Assembly (NCBI GenBank): GCA_027117675.1
Contig: JAJAYM010000004.1
Coordinates: 1 to 18,226 of the forward strand
Origin: Actinomycetes bacterium
GTDB taxonomy: Bacteria; Actinomycetota; Actinomycetes; JAHEKZ01
Reading direction: 5' to 3'
Length of the DNA stretch: 18,226 bases
Under the pieces are notes generated by a model, which saw only the letters and a program-made list of their open reading frames with translations, was not told where the DNA came from and did no database searches. Every line of letters starts with the position of its first letter. Position 1 is the first letter of the stretch. Both the position numbers and the translations under genes were made by a program. Below are positions 13,750 to 18,226 of the stretch, piece after piece.

Positions 13750-14952
13750 ATGAGTGGATCCCACCCGCCGCAGTCCGCGACCGACCGCAGCGAAACCGCA
13801 GCCAGGCGAACCGCCCGAGTCGTGGCGGCCGCCATCGCCGACCCTCGCCGCATTCGACAGGTGGCCGTCGCCGTTGTTGCCGTGGTGCTCTTCATTCAGG
13901 TCTTTGAGTGGCTTTTCTTCGGCGTGCGGCATCTTCTCTTTTTACTCCTGCTGGCCTGGCTTTTTGCGATTGCCATGGAGCCGGCGGTGTCGTGGATGGC
14001 CCGCCGGGGAATGAAACGTGGCGCCGGCACCGGCATCGTGATGGTCAGCCTCTTCCTCGCAATCGTTGCCTTCTCCGCAGTCTTTGGCGCCATTTTCATC
14101 GACCAGGTCGTCAACCTCGTCCAGGCCCTTCCGAACAACCTCGAGATTCTCATCAACTGGGTAAACCGGACCTTCAGTACCAACCTCGATGCGCAACAGT
14201 TGATCGATGGCCTTGAGATCACCCAGGATCGAGTGACCGATTGGGCGTCCACGATCGGGTTGGGGCTCTTCGGGATCTTCACGTCGCTCGTCGGCGTCAT
14301 CTTCGACCTGTTCACAGTTCTGCTCTTTGCCTTCTACTTCTCAGCGCAAGGGCCTCAGCTACGCCGGACGGTGGCGTCCTGGTTGCCTGCCGAGAGTCAA
14401 CGGGTGGTCAACCAGGTCTGGCAGATCGCCATCGAGAAGACCGGCGGCTACGTGGTGTCGCGACTGGTGCTCGCCGTCGTCTGTGCCACCTTCACATCGG
14501 TGTTCCTGCTCATTATCGACGTGCCTTTCTGGCTGCCGCTCGGAATCTGGCCCGGCGTGGTATCCCAGTTCATTCCGACGCTGGGTACGTACCTCGGTGG
14601 TGCGCTACCGGCTCTCATCGGGTTTGGCAGCAGCACGTTGGACGGCGTCCTCGTCGTCATCTTTGTGATCGTGTACCAGCAGATCGAGAACTACATCTTT
14701 TCGCCGCGGGTCAGCAACCGCACGATGGACATCCATCCAGCGGTCGCATTCGGGGCAGTGGTCGTCGGCGGCGCACTCGCTGGCGCACTCGGCGCATTGA
14801 TCGCAATCCCCATCGTGGCCAGCATTCAGGCGATTGTTGAGACGTACGGACGGCGCTATGAACTCATCCCCGAGATGGAGCACGACGACCCTCGGGTTGA
14901 ACTACCTGGAGATCAGTCCGTCGCCGGGCCAGCTGCAGCCTCGGAGTCCTGA
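13750..14952 (+). CDS. AI-2E family transporter
   Basis: Polytopic membrane protein of the TqsA/YdiK/PerM family, whose members have been linked to autoinducer-2 export or Na+/H+ exchange; the substrate here is unknown. 400 residues from ATG 13750 (TACCGT lies six bases upstream, a leaderless arrangement); ATG 13711 would add 13 residues. Seen: two N-terminal membrane segments (VAVAVVAVVLFIQVF; HLLFLLLLAWLFAIAM), a soluble helical part with QALPNNLEILINWV, LLFAFYFSAQGPQLR, and the family-typical VSQFIPTLGTYLGGALPALIGF and YQQIENYIFSPRVSNRTMDIHP. It is divergent from leuA and ends one base before era on the opposite strand. Confidence 0.88.
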   Translation: MSGSHPPQSATDRSETAARRTARVVAAAIADPRRIRQVAVAVVAVVLFIQVFEWLFFGVRHLLFLLLLAWLFAIAMEPAVSWMARRGMKRGAGTGIVMVSLFLAIVAFSAVFGAIFIDQVVNLVQALPNNLEILINWVNRTFSTNLDAQQLIDGLEITQDRVTDWASTIGLGLFGIFTSLVGVIFDLFTVLLFAFYFSAQGPQLRRTVASWLPAESQRVVNQVWQIAIEKTGGYVVSRLVLAVVCATFTSVFLLIIDVPFWLPLGIWPGVVSQFIPTLGTYLGGALPALIGFGSSTLDGVLVVIFVIVYQQIENYIFSPRVSNRTMDIHPAVAFGAVVVGGALAGALGALIAIPIVASIQAIVETYGRRYELIPEMEHDDPRVELPGDQSVAGPAAASES

Positions 14953-14953
14953 C

Positions 14954-15871
14954 CTAGTCGAAGCCAAGTTTGCGCAGTTGCTTGGGGTCGCGCTGCCAGT
15001 CTTTGGCCACTTTGACGTGGAGGTCGAGGTAAATCGGCACTCCCAGTAGTGCCTCGATGTCGCGGCGCGCGGTCTGCCCGACATCGCGAAGCCGGACGCC
15101 CTTGTGACCGATGATGATTGCCTTCTGGCTCGTCCGTTCGACGTAGAGCGTTGCGTGGATATCGGTGAGCGGCCGCTCTGGAGATCGGTCCTTACGCGGC
15201 AGCATCTCGTCGACGACCACCGCAATCGAGTGTGGGAGTTCGTCGCGGACACCTTCGAGGGCCGCTTCCCGGATCAACTCGGCGATCCGGATGTCATCGG
15301 GTTCGTCGGTGACCTGATCTGCGGGAAAGAACGCTTCACCTTCGGGCAGCAGTCCGATCAGCAGGTCCGTCAAAAGGGCGACCTGGTCTCCAGTGCGCGC
15401 CGAGATCGGGACGATCTCGTCCCACATGAACCCGTTCTGCTCGGCGAGCGCGGCGACGGCTGCAAGATGAACGATCAGTTGGTCCGGTGTCACCAGATCG
15501 GTCTTCGTGACGACTGCAACCTTGGGCGAACGTTCGATCGCCGCTGCTTCGGCGGTAATTCTCCGGTCGCCGGGTCCGATCGACTCGTTGGCGGGCAGCG
15601 TCACTGCCACGACGTCAACATCGGTCAGCGCATGGCGCACCTCGTCGTTGAGTCGTTGCCCCAGCAGGGTGCGCGGCTTGTGTAGCCCGGGAGTATCCAC
15701 GAGCACCAGCTGCCCGGCTGGGCGATGCACCACGCCACGGATCACGTGCCTTGTGGTCTGTGGCCGGCTCGACGTGATCGCCACCTTCTCACCCGTCAGG
15801 GCATTGACGAGGGTGGACTTGCCCGTGTTGGGGCGCCCAACCACCGACACCAAGCCCGACCTGTACGTCAC
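14954..15871 (-). CDS. era: GTPase Era
   Basis: Ribosome-associated GTPase that binds 16S rRNA during 30S assembly. 305 residues from a GTG start with AGGA five to six bases upstream. GTPase motifs: G1 GRPNTGKS (12-19), G2 region RPQTTRH (36-42), G3 DTPG (59-62), G4 TKTD (122-125, Thr in place of the usual Asn), G5 ISART (156-160). The C-terminal KH domain contains KAIIIGHKGVRLRDVG and ends VAKDWQRDPKQLRKLGF. It faces the AI-2E gene with a one-base gap. In mycobacteria era is closely linked to recO and uppS; here leuA and the AI-2E gene intervene. Confidence 0.96.
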   Translation of the reverse strand: MTYRSGLVSVVGRPNTGKSTLVNALTGEKVAITSSRPQTTRHVIRGVVHRPAGQLVLVDTPGLHKPRTLLGQRLNDEVRHALTDVDVVAVTLPANESIGPGDRRITAEAAAIERSPKVAVVTKTDLVTPDQLIVHLAAVAALAEQNGFMWDEIVPISARTGDQVALLTDLLIGLLPEGEAFFPADQVTDEPDDIRIAELIREAALEGVRDELPHSIAVVVDEMLPRKDRSPERPLTDIHATLYVERTSQKAIIIGHKGVRLRDVGQTARRDIEALLGVPIYLDLHVKVAKDWQRDPKQLRKLGFD

Positions 15872-15968
15872 TGGGTGATCCTGTCAGAGCCCGCAGGCGC
15901 CCGTCGGGCGTCCCCCTGCGTGCCGGCATTCGACGCGAGTGTCCGTAAAGGCCGTCATCTGCTCGTCC

Positions 15969-15974
15969 TAGTCT
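15969..15974 (+). promoter_or_regulatory. -10 element for the GNAT gene
   Basis: TAGTCT followed by six bases and ATG 15981, matching the leaderless spacing seen elsewhere in the window. No clear -35. The start three bases earlier (GTG 15978) would sit too close to this element. Confidence 0.35.
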
Positions 15975-15980
15975 GGCGTG

Positions 15981-16466
15981 ATGGACATCCGGGCAGCTAC
16001 CAGTGCCGACTGGGCCGACCTTTACCCCATCATCAAGGCCGTCGTGGACGCCGGCGAGACCTACGTATGGAGTCCGACGCCGACGTCCGACGAAATGAAA
16101 TCGCTGTGGCTCGAACCTGCTCCGTGGCAGGTGGTCGTCGCCGAAGTCGATGGACGGATTGTTGGCTCGGCCAAGGCGGGCCCCAATCGACCCGGCCGCG
16201 GCTCGCACATCGCGACCGCGAGTTTCATCGTGAGCCCGGAGCAGCATGGCCGGGGCGTCGGCCGCGCTCTCGCCGAGTACATCGTGAGGTGGGCGCGAGA
16301 TGCCGGCTACCACGGCATGCAGTTCAATGCCGTCGTCGCGACGAACACCGGAGGGCTCGCGTTGTGGGAATCTCTCGGCTTCGCTGTCATCGGCACGGTG
16401 CCGCAGGCGTTCGACCACTCCGCACACGGACTGGTCGACCTCCACATCATGCACCGCAACCTCTAG
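15981..16466 (+). CDS. GNAT-family N-acetyltransferase
   Basis: 161 residues, one GNAT domain. Seen: N-terminal MDIRAATSADWADLYPIIKAV, a substrate-side stretch AGETYVWSPTPTSDEM, the acetyl-CoA-binding P-loop in VSPEQHGRGVGRAL (Q/R-x-x-G-x-G/A), and the closing GLALWESLGFAVIGTVPQAF. The acceptor substrate is unknown; the family covers proteins, antibiotics and small amines. It runs opposite to both neighbours and separates era from the deaminase-like gene, which are adjacent in the mycobacterial order as I remember it, so it looks like an insertion into an older cluster (inference). Confidence 0.88.
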   Translation: MDIRAATSADWADLYPIIKAVVDAGETYVWSPTPTSDEMKSLWLEPAPWQVVVAEVDGRIVGSAKAGPNRPGRGSHIATASFIVSPEQHGRGVGRALAEYIVRWARDAGYHGMQFNAVVATNTGGLALWESLGFAVIGTVPQAFDHSAHGLVDLHIMHRNL

Positions 16467-16477
16467 CCAGTTTCCGC

Positions 16478-16508
16478 CGGCGCTAGCTCGCCGCATTTCT
16501 CAGCTGAG
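16478..16508. terminator. Possible bidirectional terminator hairpins
   Basis: CGGCG-CTAGCT-CGCCG (16478-16493) and the palindrome CTCAGCTGAG (16499-16508) lie in the 105-base gap between the convergent GNAT and deaminase-like genes. Short GC stems without a T-run; position is the main support. Confidence 0.3.
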
Positions 16509-16571
16509 CGCACCAACCGCGTCCGGAAGAGGTGACCTCCAACGGTGACCCATCGACGACCGAGGGTCAGG

Positions 16572-16931
16572 CTAGGTGCGGGTAGCACCGGTGACGGTTC
16601 CGCCCGCGCTCACCAGGTGGACTGGCACCCCTGCTCCCCCAAGGTCGCGCACAGCCGATACGCCCTCAGCGTCGGCGGACCCCTTGTCGACGACGAGTAC
16701 GGCTGCCTCCAATCCGCGTGCGCCGGCCGCAGCCGCTTGGGCGACGACGGCTTGCAGTGCCGACAGCCGCAGGGAGGGGAGACTCACCGATGCTGACGCA
16801 TAGGTGCGACCCGTGTCGTCGCGGACGGCGGCACCCTCAGCCGCTGATATCCGCCCCCTTGCGCCCCTGGCCAGGATGACGAGCTTGGCGTCCTCGGCGC
16901 CGAAGGCAGTTGAGTCGATCGAGTCAGTCAT
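16572..16931 (-). CDS. Cytidine deaminase-like protein lacking zinc site
   Basis: 119 residues from ATG 16931, overlapping the end of the CNNM gene by eight bases, so translation is coupled; the longer upstream frame is antisense-like shadow within the CNNM coding region. The layout (LVILARGARGRISAAEGAAVRDDTGRTYASASVSLPSLRLSALQAVVAQA...) follows a short cytidine deaminase fold, but the catalytic C/H-A-E is replaced by S-A-L and there is no PCxxC; the protein contains no cysteine. It corresponds in position to mycobacterial Rv2365c, between CNNM and era. Probably a non-catalytic relative with a structural or regulatory role; deaminase activity is not expected. Confidence 0.7.
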   Translation of the reverse strand: MTDSIDSTAFGAEDAKLVILARGARGRISAAEGAAVRDDTGRTYASASVSLPSLRLSALQAVVAQAAAAGARGLEAAVLVVDKGSADAEGVSAVRDLGGAGVPVHLVSAGGTVTGATRT

Positions 16932-18226
16932 CGTCGCTCGCTTTCGGGAGGGTGATCGTCGGCTCGGTGAGCCGGACCACCAGCACCGTGCCCACCTGGT
17001 TACGCCGGCCGATCGCCGACTCCGCGCAGAGCCGCAGACCAGCCACGTCAACGGTGGCTCCCGGAATAGGTACCTTCCCGAGGAACTTCGCCAGCATCCC
17101 CCCGACGGTGTCCACGTCCTCAAAATCTGCGGAGTCAACATCAAGGTCGAGCACCTCGGCGAGCTCGTCGACATGCAGCCGCGCTCGCACTCGCAAAGAC
17201 CCGTCGGCCAGGTGCTCAATCGCGGGCGGCTCCTCGACGTCGTACTCGTCGGCGATCTCGCCGACTATCTCTTCCAAGATGTCCTCAATCGTCACGAGGC
17301 CGGCCACGCCACCGTACTCATCGACGACCACGGCGATGTGGGTGCGACTGGCCTGCATGTCCTTGAGTAATTCGTCCGCTGCGCGGCTGTCGGGAACGAA
17401 GAAAGGCTTGCGCATCACCGACTCGACCTTCTCGGTGGACTCAGCATCACGGTGGTCAAACGCCCGCTTTGCCACGTCCTTGAGATAGACGATGCCAACC
17501 ACGTCGTCCTCGTTGTCTCCGATGACGGGGATGCGACTGAACCCGCTTCGCAATCCCAACGAGAGCGCCTGACGCAGCGTCTTGTGCCGCTCAACGAAGA
17601 CCATGTCGGTGCGCGGCACCATCACTTCCCGCGCGAGAGTTTCGCCGAGCTCGAACACCGAGTGAATCATCTGACGCTCATCGTCCTCGATGAGCGAGCG
17701 TTCTTCGGCAAGGTCGACGAAGTCACGCAGCTCGGCCTCACTCGCGAACGGCCCATCACGGAATCCCTTGCCGGGAGTCAGCGCATTCCCGATGAGGATG
17801 AGCAGTTTCGTCAGCGGTGCCAGCACTGTCGCCAGCTGATAGATCACCGGTGCCGTGAGAAGCGCGATACGCGACGCATGTTGACGCCCGAGGGTGCGGG
17901 GAGCGACACCCACCACGACGTAGTCCACGACGACCATGACACTGACTGCGACGAGCACAGCCTCCCAACGCACCTCGAACAGGTCGAGTGCCACCACTGT
18001 CACCAGAACCACCGCTGAGATCCGAGCGAGAGCCCGAAGGAACAGCGCGACGTTGACGTACCGCGCGGGGTCAGCCAACACCTGCCGTAGCACCTCAACC
18101 CCGCGGCGACCCTCGCGCTCGTGCGCGTCCAAACTGACCCGTGAGACCCTGTTGAGGGCAGCGTCAGCAGCCGACAGCACACCGGCAATACCGACGAGGC
18201 ACGCAGCGGCCAGCAGGATCCAGAAA
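16924..18226 (-). CDS. CNNM/CorC-family protein with CBS pair (5' end beyond window)
   Basis: Membrane protein of the hemolysin-C/CorC/CNNM group, connected with magnesium or cobalt handling in characterised members. The frame is open to the right edge (FWILLAAACLVGIAGVLSAA), so the start is outside by few residues. Domains in order: DUF21-type membrane region (ALFLRALARISAVVLVTVVAL; VLVAVSVMVVVDYVVVGVAP), linker SLIEDDERQMIHSVFELGET, CBS pair (REVMVPRTDMVFVERH; GFSRIPVIGDNEDDVVGIVY; THIAVVVDEYGGVAGLVTIE), EIVGEIADEYD, and a C-terminal CorC_HlyC domain (LHVDELAEVL; VDTVGGMLAKFLGKVPIPG). It sits upstream of the deaminase-like gene and era, as in mycobacteria (Rv2366c). Confidence 0.93.
   Translation of the reverse strand, partial: FWILLAAACLVGIAGVLSAADAALNRVSRVSLDAHEREGRRGVEVLRQVLADPARYVNVALFLRALARISAVVLVTVVALDLFEVRWEAVLVAVSVMVVVDYVVVGVAPRTLGRQHASRIALLTAPVIYQLATVLAPLTKLLILIGNALTPGKGFRDGPFASEAELRDFVDLAEERSLIEDDERQMIHSVFELGETLAREVMVPRTDMVFVERHKTLRQALSLGLRSGFSRIPVIGDNEDDVVGIVYLKDVAKRAFDHRDAESTEKVESVMRKPFFVPDSRAADELLKDMQASRTHIAVVVDEYGGVAGLVTIEDILEEIVGEIADEYDVEEPPAIEHLADGSLRVRARLHVDELAEVLDLDVDSADFEDVDTVGGMLAKFLGKVPIPGATVDVAGLRLCAESAIGRRNQVGTVLVVRLTEPTITLPKASDDD

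Noticed and set aside
16932..17219. N-terminal extension of the deaminase-like frame
   Set aside because: Falls inside the CNNM coding region and reads as low-complexity Arg/Ser-rich sequence; ATG 16931 with an eight-base overlap is the sensible start.
1..18226. CRISPR array, tRNA, rRNA, prophage or transposase genes
   Set aside because: No regularly spaced repeats, cloverleaf-like segment, integrase or transposase motif was found on reading both strands.

Overview
The window is ordinary chromosomal DNA of a high-GC actinobacterium. The gene content and order resemble the conserved glyS - smtB - zur - uppS - recO - era - CNNM neighbourhood of mycobacteria and relatives. The extras found here (ppdK and dusB beyond glyS, a znuACB zinc operon, leuA next to recO, an AI-2E transporter, a GNAT gene) suggest another actinobacterial lineage. 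Nocardioidaceae or a relative is my guess from memory, with low confidence. Start codons are often GTG, and several genes look leaderless.

Layout. From the left edge, reading leftwards: ppdK (pyruvate, phosphate dikinase, cut by the window edge), dusB (tRNA dihydrouridine synthase), an opposite-strand orphan gene with an AbiEi-like N-terminus and a nuclease-like C-terminus, glyS, and an antibiotic-biosynthesis-monooxygenase-like gene. Reading rightwards follow a small membrane protein gene, then a complete zinc module: znuA-znuC-znuB (uptake) followed by smtB-zur (two zinc-sensing repressors). Convergent to zur lies a leftward group leuA-recO-uppS, headed by a leucine leader peptide. Divergent from leuA is an AI-2E family membrane protein, which meets era tail to tail. 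A GNAT gene follows, then the leftward pair CNNM (cut by the right edge) and a deaminase-like gene without a recognisable active site.

How parts work together. The zinc module looks self-contained. A Zur-box-like palindrome overlies a TTGACA promoter in front of znuA, and a separate palindrome sits between the -35 and -10 of the smtB-zur promoter. This fits the known mycobacterial logic in which SmtB releases zur expression when zinc is plentiful and Zur then shuts uptake. The leuA leader encodes a 14-residue peptide with three consecutive Leu codons, followed by four RNA segments that can pair 1:3 and 2:4; the fourth can also pair with the leuA ribosome binding site. That arrangement predicts leucine-controlled translation.

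Best candidates for something undescribed: (i) a 1.2-kb cassette, 3445-4640, with 58-bp imperfect inverted repeats at its ends. It sits exactly between the glyS stop codon and the dusB ribosome binding site and carries the AbiEi/nuclease-like gene, whose last codons lie inside the repeat. (ii) A 79-bp near-perfect palindrome between zur and uppS. (iii) The missing canonical start codon of znuC. No tRNA, rRNA, CRISPR array, transposase or phage gene was seen. No intergenic gap exceeds 300 bases.
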